DNA from: Gonium pectorale
Lineage: Eukaryota; Chlorophyta; Chlorophyceae; Chlamydomonadales; Volvocaceae
Assembly: GCA_001584585.1 (NCBI GenBank)
Contig: LSYV01000008.1
Location: 3,454,443 to 3,477,930 of the forward strand
Length of the DNA: 23,488 nt
Direction: 5' to 3'
Part shown: positions 8,401 through 20,400 of the stretch, in pieces
How the letters are laid out: each line of letters begins with the position of its first letter
How positions within the stretch are numbered: position 1 is the first letter of the stretch
Position numbers and translations under genes: made by a program
The notes under the pieces: model-generated
What the model saw: the letters and a program-made list of their open reading frames with translations, nothing else
The model's database searches: none
What the model was told of the DNA's origin: nothing

Positions 8401-11400
8401 CCGACGCACAATGGAGGCGCCAGGAGGCGTCATCTGGCCGCCATGGCTCCTACTGCATATACTGGGCTTCCAAGCCTGGACAGAATCCCGTGCCGCTGGA
8501 GGCCATTTCCGTCTACACCAGCGAATTGCTGAACGTAAGATCCCAAGCACTGCTAGCAGTAAGAACTGCTAGAACTGCAATATCCTCTATCTGATCCATG
8601 TTCCTGTTTGTATATATGTAGCATGCCTTCACAGGCAAACCCCTCAGAGACGCTATGCGAGAAGTCAAGGAGGCTGTCAGCGTGTACACACAGGGAGATC
8701 AGACTCCCACATTCACTGTCGGAGGAGGCTTCACATTTGATTATGCCAGACTAAAGTTCCTGAGGGTAAGCCTTGTTGGTGTTGTACCTATTTAAGTTAA
8801 TAAACCTTATTATATGTATTGTGCGCTGCTAAACACATATGGCTTGTTCATTCTGTTTGAAGGGTTTGGGGTAGATGTGACCCGGGTGAGTTGGGGTTTT
8901 TTATATGCAGGCATGGATGGGCTGCCCGACCTGCCAGGTCACTTGGTTGCTTGCCTTGCTTCGCGCATACGTACTGTACCTGATTTGCTCTACTACATTG
9001 GCCCTGAGCACGTGCGTTGTTTATATGCCCAACACAGGGCAAGGCACCGCTGCTGGTCTCTGAGGGACCAGTTCGATTCTTCGACGTGCAAGAACCAGAG
9101 GGATACAACCATGACCAAGTAAGTATCTTCGTAAAGAACTGAATGAAGATAGGCAACCCATGTACTATATCAGTTGACTGAAGATTGATGACAGGCATCG
9201 AAGTGCTATAAGTGCTACCCTTGATTGTATTGGTGACACCGGATCGGTGAAAGCCAGAAAATGAGATTTAATTGGGCGAGCCCCCACCGTGAAGCGGCAT
9301 TGGGTTGGGACGGGCGGGGAGCCCCATGGGATCAGCCTGCGTCGGAAAGCTGCCCCACCCAAACAACGCCAAGCAACTGCACCGGGAGGTGCGGAGAGTC
9401 GAGCGAGAAAGGGCGCAGTCAGCGGGAGGGATAGGAAGCCCACCCTTGACGAGAACTACCGAAAACCTGCCCTAACTACAGCGCACCAACAGCCAAGCAA
9501 AGACCAAACACCGATGGCGGCGCACACACGAAGAAAGAGAAGGAGCCCTGCACCGAAAGACCACAGAAAAGGAAAGCGGAACAATGAAAACAGAACAGAG
9601 TGACAAACAGCACCGGTAGAACAGCGGTGCGAAAAGGCCTCTCAATATGCTGGGCCAGCACCGGAACTTGTTTATATTTGTAGCGGGCACACGCCCCTCG
9701 CTCCCACCGGCCTCAACAGGGAAGCAGCACTGCAAAACACTCCAGCGGTGATGGGCCAGCAGTGCTAGCCACCAGCTTATGTTGCTGGTCAGCCATAGCC
9801 GCCATACGGGACGGGCCAGCTAGCTGCTACGGCCACCTACCCCTCATGCTTTCTGTCACAGTCCCGCCACTGGCACCGTGCGGGGTGTTGCACGGTTGGT
9901 TGATTTGTGGTAGAGGCAGGAGAGCCTGTCTCCGGCAGGTTGCAATGAACAGGTCGTGTTCCGCAGCGACAGTAGTGCGGCGAAGGAGCTGCGATAGTGC
10001 CCATGGCGGTAGAGGAGATATTCCCCATGTTGTCAGGCTGTGGAAGCGCATGGGGGTGGTGGTATGGGTCGTGCCCGCAGTCCAAAGCGCACCCGTTCCT
10101 TAACTACACGTTGGTGTGTAGGCCCAATGTAACAATTATTATTGTTATTTTTGCTTTCTGTCACAGTGCCCAATCCCGCCTGCCCACCAGGCACGATGCC
10201 CAGGCTGGCTGTAGGGCCCGCAGTATGCACGGTAGTCAGTTCCAGCCATGTGCGTGATGTGCAAGCGCTATTCGGCAGCAGGGTCTGACTCGCCCTGCTT
10301 GCCCTGCATTCTACCACTGCTGCTTGGTTGTGGAAGGCCATGTCGAGAGGCAGCGACTGGTCTCCGGGCAGGGTTTGATGAGGTCGATCCCTGTTGCCAG
10401 GTCAGGCTTGTGCATGCTTGAAACCTCGATACCCTATGCATTTAGACAGCTTCTAGGCCAACGGTTCCAAGGTGACGCCCAATTCCAAAACACCCCAAAG
10501 CCTCGCAGCTATACACTTAAATAAGCTGGGGATCAGCAAGAGCAGCAACGCATGCTCAGGTGCGACTATCTATCGCTGCAGGTGCAGGCCTTCGCGGCGT
10601 ACGATATGTACGGCACCAGTCGGCCTCAGCGCGCCGCCCTGTTGTGTGATATGGCAGGGCGCCAAAAGCCAAAAGTGCTGCGGGGGCTGAGGGTGGCGCT
10701 GCTGACGTTCGTTCGTTCGTACGGCCCAATGTGCGTCGTCCCAGTGTATGTACGGCACGTAGGCGGCGTGCAGACGACAGCTAAGCGTGCCGCATTCTCT
10801 TGCCACGACCGTCGCAACACCACGGCGCCACTCAACCCGAAGGAGCAACAGTGGGTGCGGAGGTGGACGAGCCGGTGCCCGAGGTTGCGGTCGCCAGGGC
10901 CTGGGGCACGCAGGGGGCGCGGGGTGCGGGGGAGCCGAGGCGTGTGGCATACGGCGCGTTGATGCCCGTGGGTGTTTCGCTGACCGGGAGCAACAAGGTG
11001 ACAACAAGGATCCCAGGGAGTAAAATGCATCTCAAACGTTAGACTATTGGCCTAGCTTGGCGCTTCTCATTCTCTACTTGGACGGAATGGCTGTAGTGCC
11101 AAAGCATCCACAATGCCCTTGATAAGCGTTGCAGGTTGCTTCGTGCGTGGGCGGCACGGCACGGCACTGCAGTACTTCTGGTGCTGTTCCGGAGTTCCAT
11201 ACATCACAACAACAACAATAAACCATGCGTGACTCCTCGTGAGAATATCAGAAATACAACGAGCAGCCAAGAGAGAAGCTAAGAAAGCAGAAAGCTGCAA
11301 TCAAGGCTACAGGGCGACAGTTACATAATGATGAGGAGGGTCATTGGAGGGTCATTGGTCTGCTCGGAGAGCGGGAATGGCGATGGGGCCCATGGGGCCC

Positions 11401-14400
11401 CATTCTATTCTATCTGCACCCCGGAGCGCGGGCCAGCCGCACAAAAACTGACTAATACTATCTAAGGAGGTCAAAGACATTGCTTCCGCACTGATGCACA
11501 CCCTTCACGAACGAGGACCTGTGTGCGCTATTTTACGATGCTCCGGTCTGTTGTTTGCTGTGGCGCGTACCCATGCCGCGTATCAGTCATCAGTGCCGTT
11601 CGCCCTTGGTTGCTCCGGCGCGGGACCATCCGTGCGTGCCATGTGCGTGTTTCACGGCAAGTCCACTACAGCGGTGTAATAACGTGAAGCCCTCGCCGCA
11701 AGAAAGGCAGGCAGCTGTGGGAGTGGAACATGCACATGCAACATGCCGCCAGCTCTCGAATCCCACGTACGTGTCCCAGGTGTCCAGCCACCCAATGGCC
11801 TTCTTTGTTGTCCTTCCAGCATCTCTAGTGGTCGCTCGTGACCGGCCACAACCCGCCTAATGCCCCCTGCACGCTGCATGCACCGATGTCACTCCACTCG
11901 CCGGGGACTGATGGATGCACCATCATCTACTCAATATATTGGTATATACCGGCGGTGGCTGGTGCACCACCTACTGATGAGGGGCAGGGTTGCGCAACCA
12001 CAAACTTGGAGGGATGGGCAACAACCAACACCCCACACCGGTGACATATGGTGCCTGGGGTCTGTATCGCATATCCTGGATGGGTTTTGACCTACCTAGC
12101 CACACAACCATACTTCACGCACTACCACTAACTTCTGATGTAAACCCGCATGTATGAATGCTGTCTAGGTGGTCTCCTCGGACTATGTCGACAGAATCTT
12201 TGACCCACAAGTGGAGAACGCTGTCAACGTGTGGGACCTTCGAACCAGCTCGACACCGGTGGAGCCTACAACAACGCTCATCCAAGTTCAGCTTGATGAT
12301 GGGCGATTCCCACGGCTTATTCCCTTCCGCGTGGAGGTATCACGTGACGGGCAGATCCCCGTGGTGCCATTTACCGTGTTCCCATATGCAACACGCATCA
12401 TCCGCAGCCGTGCGAAATGGGGCATCTATGAGCTTCAGTACTGCAGTGGACCTCTGCGCGCGCGCTATACGATCTACACAAAGGCACCCATCTCCACTGA
12501 TAAGGACAAATTCCTGTCTTATGAAGTTGACAGCGATCTCAAGCGCTTGTGCAGTCCTGGCTGTCGGTGGACAATCATATCATCTGGAGGGCCATGGGCA
12601 GCAGGCTCCCAGCTCAGAGTCCGCTGGGTAAATCCCAATCCCCTGGGAACAGCAACAGGCTCATCACAGAGCAAGTTCAACATGAAAGTGCAGATCAGTT
12701 GGGCCAAAGGCGGCGAGGAGGTGAAGGAATTCTCCATGGCCCGCCTGGTGCACCCAGTCGAACCATGGGCGGAGGACTCTGACAGCAGCAGCAGTGGGAG
12801 TCGCAACTGGGGGATCTATCGGACATGGCCGGTCTTTGGTGGGCAGCGAAACAATCGCTGCTTCAACGACCTCCTGATCTTCCCTGTTGACAGCAATACC
12901 GCCACAAACACTGTCGTGCGAGGAGGCAGACCTGATGGTGATGGGGGCTACAAAGATGGAGGTGATGGAAGTGATCACAACAGGCACACAGGCAGCGGTG
13001 GCTGCAATGGTGGCTCTAAACAGCACAGCGGTGGCTCTTCTGGGAGCAGCTTCCTAGCATCACTACTGTCGTGCTTTACTGGACAGAGCAGGCCCAGCAA
13101 GCCGTCACATGGAGGGGGCGGCCAGGCGGATCAAGCAGCAGGCCACAGCCGGGACAGCTCTGAGGATGGTGGATCAGGACCAAGCCCAGAATTCCCGGTG
13201 CGCAATAAGGTTGTGGGCCACGTCAATTAAAGCCGGGAGGGACAAAGAAGAGAAGATAGACAAGATATTTGGTATATATCCTAGCTTGTTCAATGCGCTG
13301 TTTACAGTAGTGGCTGTATGCATGCATACTGAGTAAATCAAGTAAGCATTACGCCATTACCCCATTGTCCTTGCTTGATTGATCACAGTAGTGCGCACAG
13401 TTGTGTGCTGCTTCCAGACAGGAAGAGATCTCCAACTGCAAGCCTTAAGTCTGCACTCAAACTGTTCTCCTACCTTTTTATTCTCCCTAGGCGACCCGCC
13501 TCCTGCAATCTGGACAAGCTGGCATCTTACGCGTCTGGTTGCGCCCCTGGGAGGCCAATCATCACCTACAAGAAGGAGCGTACACCATCGAGCCCTGCAG
13601 TGCAGGCTCAGAGCTTGGGGCAGACCTCAGGTCAAATATCTGGCTGACGGTGCTAAACACGTCCCCAATTGCCAGTGATGTTGCCTATACAATTGGGCAA
13701 CTGTCTGATAAAGATACATACATCATCTTGCCCTTTGGGCAGGGGAGGGAGGAGCTGCAGCTGGGGCAACCATGCCTGGTACAGGTTAGTACGAAAGGGG
13801 GGACAGAATAGAACATGCGAAAACATTAGCTTTACAGAACCTTAAGAAGGGTGGAACCACATGGTTTCGTGAGTGCAGGATTATTGCATCATTTCAGCTT
13901 TTCATCATTATTGACAAGGGATCCGGATGTTGCCACTTGCCCCTCCAGCGCATGGACACACCTCTGCACTGGGCTATCAGCGATGGCAATCTGGAGGCAC
14001 TGGACCTGCTGCTGGCATCAGGAGCTGACCGGGATGTGAAGGACAAGGTGACAGTCACAGGAGACATTTGTCATATTGATTACGCGCAGCTGCGTATGCT
14101 AGGGTAGTAGGCGGGTGAGCCAACACATGCAATGGCCGAACATGTACAGTGAAGGATGGACGGCATGGAAGCACATGATAATTTACACCCTCGTCCACTC
14201 CATTTTACACCAACAACGTATAGGACGGCTGCACACCGCTATGGAGGGCTGTTCAGAAGGGCAACATCGCCATGGTCTGCTCCCTTTTGGAGGCAGGGGC
14301 TGAAAGCAGTACGGTGATGGAGGTACGTCTGACCTGAACAGTTGGAGCAATACTACTGGCTGGGCTGCATGCCTGCTTATACTGCCCTCAATATACGTGG

Positions 14401-17400
14401 ACTCATACATACATGACCAAGAAGGCGTCTGTTTTGGTTCCCTGCCTAATTCCGTTAGGATGGCTTGACACCCCTCATGCTGGCTGCCAAAGACAACAAA
14501 GCTGAGGTGGCATGCCTTTTGCTGGCCGCGGGAGCATCTGTAAATGCTGTAGACAAGGTAACTTTCGGCCATTGCGGGGCGGGATGATTGGAACATGGGT
14601 TCCATAAATAGAATGTCCTATTTATATGCAGCTAGCTTCGTGCTTGGAGTAGCTTGTAGACGGGATTGCTAGGCCACTTGAGGTACTCAACAGCTTGTTT
14701 GTCCTTGCACACACAAGCACACTGATGGGCAGTAATAATGTTTTCTTACTGCAGTTTCTTGCCTGAACTTATGTTTTAAGCAGGTTGGCAATACAGCCCT
14801 CCACATTGCTGCCAAGGCGGGTCACATGGGTGTCGTTGATGCACTCCTTGAGGCGAAGGTGCAGCTGCTGGAGGAGGCTAACAAGGTGGATAGCCATCCA
14901 TATTACAGATAGATGCCCTACACGCACATATCATGTCGAAAATTGCCTTCGTCTTTGCTTGCGCTTATCAATGTTTGACACATTTTTGCATTTAAGTGTA
15001 TTAATCATTGCAAAAGAAGATAGGGATAATAAATGCTAACGCCTAGGCTTCCACGATAAGCCAGCAGCTAGATTTGCTTTATCACACTTGATATCTTAAT
15101 AGGAGCTTCAAGGATTTAAACCTTTTATTGACAGGACGGCAGAACACCTCTCATGGAAGCAGCCTTGAACGGCCACCTTGGTGTCGTGAAGCTTCTGGTC
15201 AAAGCTGGGGCCAACCTTGATGCAAGCAAGCTACAGGTGTGTCCTGGTCAAGCTTTGGGATTCCTACATACATACATCAAGGCTGCCTGTGGAGCGGTCT
15301 GGACTTGTCGTTCTATTCGTTGTTTCAGCAATTAGGCGTGCATCTCAGTCCTTTTGGTTGGCTGCTGGGTCCCTGATGTGCGCTCCCTGCCCGTACGTAT
15401 TTCTGATCAGGGATGAGCTTGTCGAGTTCCAAGGCAAAAATGCAAATAACGACTGAGCAAAAGGAAAATGTTTGGGCTTTTCCTCACTTGCTAATTATCA
15501 GCGGAATAAACAATACGCCCACCCCCCTTCCATTGCCTAACAAGTCCTTCCCTACATACACGCACCTTCTGTTGGGTCCTTGCAAACTCTTTGGTATCCT
15601 TGGCACAGAACAGGATTGCTGTGCACCGCGAGGCTCCTTTAAGGGCTAGCAGGGATGGGATGGGACGACAAACCAGCAACCTGCGGCTAGCTAGGCGACA
15701 CACACCCGGGCCCCACTTGTATACACCTGGATCCCTTGCTTGCTTGCCTTCACTTACGCAGGGTGATGATGAGACCCCGCTGTTCCTGGCAGCCAAGATG
15801 GGTCACACGGATGTGGTGGATGCTCTTCAGCAAGCGGCCAGCAGAGCCAACAGGAGTGCAGCAGGAGCTGGAGATTCCGGCACTGAATCTATCACATCGA
15901 GGAGCTCAAGTGTGCCCCGAAAGGAACCTGCTGGGATCCAGAATATTGCCATTCTTCACGCCGCCACATACGGCCATCTTGACAAGATCAAGTTGCTTTT
16001 GAATGAGGGCATCAACATGGAGGTGACTGACAAGGTGATCATCCAGGGCATGTGAATCCATACGGCCAGTATCCGTAATCACTCGCATGACAACATCAAG
16101 GCTATCATCTAGGCTATACACGCACGGAATGCAGTTGGGTAGGTGTATGTGAGCGATGAGTGGGAGCGGACAAATGAAGCAGCTCACTAGCTTCACAATC
16201 CTTTGGGCGGGCCTGCTATGCCTGACACCCTGACACTCCAAAGAAACGCATCCTCGCACTTCACGACAGCGCATAGTCGTACTGCCGTACTACCGCCTAC
16301 GCACTCTTACGGCCTCCGTGCGCCTGCGCAACCCCTTTCGGCGCCACCACCGTAGCCCACTTAGGTCACAGGGTCCTGCTCTGCCATTCGTCGCATTTGC
16401 GCATTTGCGCTACGTTTTCACTTCTCGCCTCTGACATTCCTCGCTGTGCCCCTTCCCTGCCCCTTCCTGCCTCTCCGCCTGGCGCGGCTCGTTTTCCGGG
16501 TGCTTGTAGGTGAGACAACGGTAGTCAGCGGGTCGGGGGGCTGGGTGGGCGGGGGGCTGGGAGACATGCACCAGCTCACATGCGATGCACGTAGGCCAGA
16601 ATAGGCGCACCCCAGCACGTACGGCATTGCATAGGGTCACCCCAGAGAGAATCTGGGCCGCATCGGGGGCTACGGTGCGTGGTGGTCGCCGCCGAACTGA
16701 CATGCAGGGACATCACCCCTTCTACTGCCTCTGAAGCTGGGTCCTACAACGACATCATCATTTTCGCGGTTACGCTCGGCGTATGCGTTGTTCCTTTTCA
16801 AAACCAAAGAAAACAACCCCAAACCCAGCAGCATGTTAATCCCCGTCTTGTTGTTCTGTCCAGGATGGTGATAGGCCCCTTCACCTGGCAGCCCGAGGGG
16901 GGCACCATCATGTGGTCAAGAGTCTGCTGGAGGCAGGGGCGGCCATGGAGGCCCGGAACAAGGTAGGGATTATTATTGGGATGAATGTGCGTGCATGCTT
17001 ACCTGCTGGTCGGTGGGTTAGGACCCAACATGGCTAGGCACGTACGTTGTGTGGCTGTTGCTTGGCTGACGGTATGAGACGTATGGTCGGTCTTCTGGGA
17101 CCATGGCACTGGATGGCTATTGTGCACTGTTTCCAAGCGAGCCTACAGAACCCTACGTGTGTTACCTACCTGTGCTACCAATGTTCATTGGTTATTTACA
17201 TACTTTGAGACTCTTAATCCACCCTTGTCCCGCCCTTTACGCTATGGAAAGGACCTATTGACGCCACTCCACTTGGCAGCCCTAGGACGTCACACCGATG
17301 TGGTCAAGGTGCTGCTGCAGGCAGGGGCTAGCAAGGAGGCAGAAGATGAGGTAACGCATCACCAGCATTGTCGTGAAGGGGGCATGTGCACAGATCAGTG

Positions 17401-20400
17401 ACCTCAGAGCGAAACAAATGAAGGCAGGGGCGGGATCAGCAACTGCGACATGCCACCTATCTAGAGCTCATCCATGCGTCCTGTCATCCGATGTCAGGCT
17501 GGCTACACTCCTCTTCACTGGGCAGCCAAGGAAGGCCATGACGTGGTAGTAAAGAAGCTGCTGGAGGACGGCATCGAGATGGACATGACAAGCAAGGTGT
17601 GTGGGTGCTAGAGTGATAAGCCATACATGCATGGCAATAATGGGAGAAGCATCCCAATCAAGCAATGTTTTTGCATGCTCTATAAAGCGCCAGTTTCACA
17701 TATACAGTATCGTGTAGTAATCGACTTCCCTCTCGTCCGTTTTATTGGCCGCACTTTATTTCTGTCCAGTTTGGCCAGACACCCCTCTGTCTGGCCGCTG
17801 AGGAGGGGCATCCAGAGGTTGTCCGCAGACTACTGGCATCAGGCGGGGATCCAGACGCTGTTGACGAGGTATGTGCACAGCAAACGCATCTGTCGCACCT
17901 GCAACTCTATCTGTCATTCAAGGCACAACTGGGCCAAAGCAATGGTCTGTGTGCGACATAGAAAACGTGTTGATGAGGTAGAGCAGCGAACATTCAGCCA
18001 TGACACGCTTAGCTATTCTTGCTTGGCATTCTTCAAGTCAAGAATTTCTTCAAAGAAACCTGCATGGTATATATGCATGTGTAGGGCGTCCAATGTATCC
18101 GGTATTCTCTGCCTAGCTAGATAATATACCCAGCGCATTATAACATGCATGCGACCTGTTCAGGATGGCAACAGGCCCCTCCACCTGGCAGCCCGAGGGG
18201 GGCACTATGATGTCGTCAAGGTGCTGATGGAGGCGGGTGCAGACATGAATGCGCAAAACAAGGTAGGATACCGGGCGGGGCATTGCGGTACGCATGCTCA
18301 ACGAAGGTACGCATGCCTACAGATATCTTCATTATTTCCCTAGCTGTCATTCTACGCTATAGATCCTGCCCCTGTCGTTTTCATTCTGCGCCATTGCCAG
18401 GCTTTTGAGACCCCTTGGAGCGTGGCAACACGTGCATCGGCAGACGTGCTGCTTGCTGCAGGATCAAAGGTTAGTTGGTCATGTATGGTACGCGTCGGTT
18501 TATGCACGATAACCATGCATTAAAGAAAAGGCCTTTCTTGCTATATATAGAGTAAACGTGCAGATTGCGTTCGACCCCGCCCCGATGTATTTGATTTGTA
18601 TTAAATCTAAGTCTGCCCTGTGAAGGCTGCCTCTTCCATTCCGACCTCTTAATCAAGGTACCCCCTGCCTCTCATCCTTGCTGTAACCACAGTTGCTTGC
18701 ACGGAGGCCAATGGTCGTAACCACAGGGCCCTTTGGCAAGAAGGGCTTAGGCCCAACGTTCGTCACTTTCGACGACTCATCCTATGCGACTGCTGGGCCC
18801 ATCACGGAGGTTGCCTGGAGGTCTGACTGGTGCATTGATGCCGTGCAAATCACGTACAGCAGCATGAAGGGCCCTCTTCACGGAGGGGGCGGGGGCAGCC
18901 CATATTCTGTGGCGCTGAAGCCCTCGGAGTACATAATCTCAGCCCAGGTTTTCCGCGGTACTGAGTATGTCAACGGTCTGGAGTTTGTCACAAGCTATGG
19001 GCGAGCGATCTTGCTGGGCCAGGAATTCACCCCTGCTGGCTCTGATGGACCCGCTATTGATGCAACACCGTACAACGAACCGGGCTTCACGCCAACCGTT
19101 GTCGCCATCCGGGGCAGTGCAAGTGAATACTTGAAGCAAATCTCGCTGGTGTGGAAGATGGTAGAGAACGCACATGTTCCCAGTCCAACACCAGGCGCAT
19201 TGGCAACTCCCACCGGACGGACTCTTACCGGTAGGTACCCCGTACCCCACTGCCCTTGTCCCCTTAATGCCCATTAAATTGGCTTAATTAAATGCACTCA
19301 TCGCTGAAGACACAGCAAGACACAGCACCCGTGTGTATGGGTCCGGACGTACATGCAGCTATCTTTGTCCGCTTTCCCGGATCGAAAGAATCCACATTGG
19401 TCCCGGCATCCTGACAGCCGCCGGCAGAAGTGGTGCATGAGCCAAGAAACCCAGCCCCTGAAAGGAGCTTCACATAGGAGAGCTGGCGGAAAATGCCCGC
19501 CCGAATGAAGAGCGCTCCCGTGAGAAAACCAGTTACATGTTAGTTGTACGCCTTCTCATTTTTCCAAACACGCACATCACCGCGTGTGACGGGAGTAGCC
19601 GCCAGGCTGATGCCGGAGCCTCTTGCCCGCCTAGCAATGGAGCACGTGTCAAGGCCTGGGGTGGGGCGAAGAACGTTCGCCCGGTGGGCGGGGTGCTTGC
19701 ACGAGATTATCATGCCCTGGTTGGGTCTTTGGTATTTTGGAGCCGCACTCTTGCGGTTATGTGCTCATAGCTTTTGTCCCTGGTGTATGTCTCCTTGCTG
19801 CCGGCAGGTTCGAGCACGGCGCTCATCAAGCAGTACGTGGACGAGGTGGCCAGCCACGTGAAGCTGCCGGCCGACCTGCCGGAGGACCTGAAGACGTTTT
19901 GGCACCGCAGCTTCAACACCGAGGACGCCGAAGTCGACATGTTCATCAATGAGGTGAGCTTTACTACGGTGCTACTTGCAGCTGATAGGTAGAGGCTAGT
20001 AAGCTAGGCCCCACATATCATATTGCACCGAGTAGCAATGTACAACCAGCAGCCTTAACATGTTCCGCGGCCGCAGCTTAGTTCGCCTTTTATGCATCAT
20101 CGGTCCTTGTCCAGGTAACGAGAAGGCTGGGCAACGACAAGATACATGCGCTGTGCAACACTGTGAAGGAACGGATTCTTACAGAGGTGGGTATGCATCA
20201 GGGAGTGGATGGGGACTCTGATCCCAGGTGCGATGCAGCCAAGCATACCAACTGAACGATGTTTGGGTTTTTGGGTTGGCCGCCAGCAGCCTGTGAGACG
20301 GGAGAGGCCCACCTCAGCCATGGTAGCCAGGGTAGGACATCACATGCAGCTAGCTGCACACGGGACTATACAGAGAGCAAGCGAGTGTCCATCTTCAAAT

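Larger units (their letters stand above)
5492..8765 (+). other. Caspase-like (peptidase C14) domain, exons 1-3
   Basis: Residues 4-12 (ALVIGIGYK) form the first beta strand typical of C14 enzymes. IKDAGQDATLTSKQKLEDAIEAF (from residue 44) is the usual segment before strand two. Exon 2 has VFIYYAGHG with the catalytic His at 87 and IVVWAACRGD with the catalytic Cys at 138. CIYWASKPGQ (175-184) and the later YTSELLNHAF...YTQGDQTPTF match the small-subunit half of bacterial and fungal C14 proteins. The ACRG motif is nearer to caspases (QACRG) and bacterial-type members (DACR) than to plant metacaspases (D-x-C-H-S-G). Cleavage specificity cannot be read from sequence. The domain is complete, so a working protease is expected. 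Exon 4 (GKAPLLVSEGPVRFF...) links it to the next region. Confidence 0.88.
9038..13784 (+). other. Unrecognised beta-rich region plus Gly/Ser/His linker, exons 4-6
   Basis: Exon 5 (12169-13209) is by far the largest exon, 347 codons. Its first 250 residues alternate hydrophobic and polar residues like beta sandwiches (for example TLIQVQLDDGRFPRLIPFRV and RWTIISSGGPWAAGSQLRV) and match no family I know. Residues 527-623 are low complexity, rich in Gly, Ser, Asp and His. Exon 6 is again beta-rich, with NIWLTVLNTSP, YIILPFGQG and LQLGQPCLVQ. C14 proteins of bacteria and fungi often carry a beta domain after the protease (for example DUF4384), and exon 6 vaguely resembles that; this is an inference. 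The region could be a spacer, ligand-binding or substrate-adaptor module. Confidence 0.65.
13949..18469 (+). other. Ankyrin repeat array, 12 exons, about 13 units
   Basis: Nine exons are exactly 99 bp and two are 102 bp, each coding one 33-34 residue ankyrin repeat of the form DGxTPLHxAAxxGHxxVVxxLLxAGAxxxxxDK, bounded by phase-0 introns. Clear examples start at 13949 (MDTPLHWAISDGNLEALDLL), 14459, 15135, 16864, 17498 and 18164. Exon 15762-16034 holds two degenerate units split by a Ser-rich insert (SITSRSSS). The last exon, 18401-18469, is a shortened repeat of 23 residues that caps the array. Ankyrin arrays bind proteins. Here the array sits between effector and NACHT, so ligand sensing or autoinhibition is plausible. 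The exon-per-repeat layout indicates growth by tandem exon duplication. Confidence 0.93.

Noticed and set aside
5492..8765. Calling the protease a metacaspase
   Set aside because: The Cys motif is ACRG and not the metacaspase D-x-C-H-S-G, so I call it caspase-like C14 only.
8814..9122. Open frame across the intron before exon 4
   Set aside because: It overlaps exon 4 in another frame and encodes nothing recognisable; exon 4 in its own frame fits both neighbouring phases.
13228..13490. Two-gene model ending the caspase gene at the stop at 13228-13230
   Set aside because: A donor in phase 0 lies 18 bases before the stop, the next exon opens in phase 0 with no nearby start codon, no TGTAA signal follows, and the fusion keeps frame. 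One gene is simpler, though not proven.
13949..18469. CRISPR-like regular spacing of similar units
   Set aside because: The regularly spaced similar units are 99-bp ankyrin exons with unrelated introns between, not short identical repeats with spacers.
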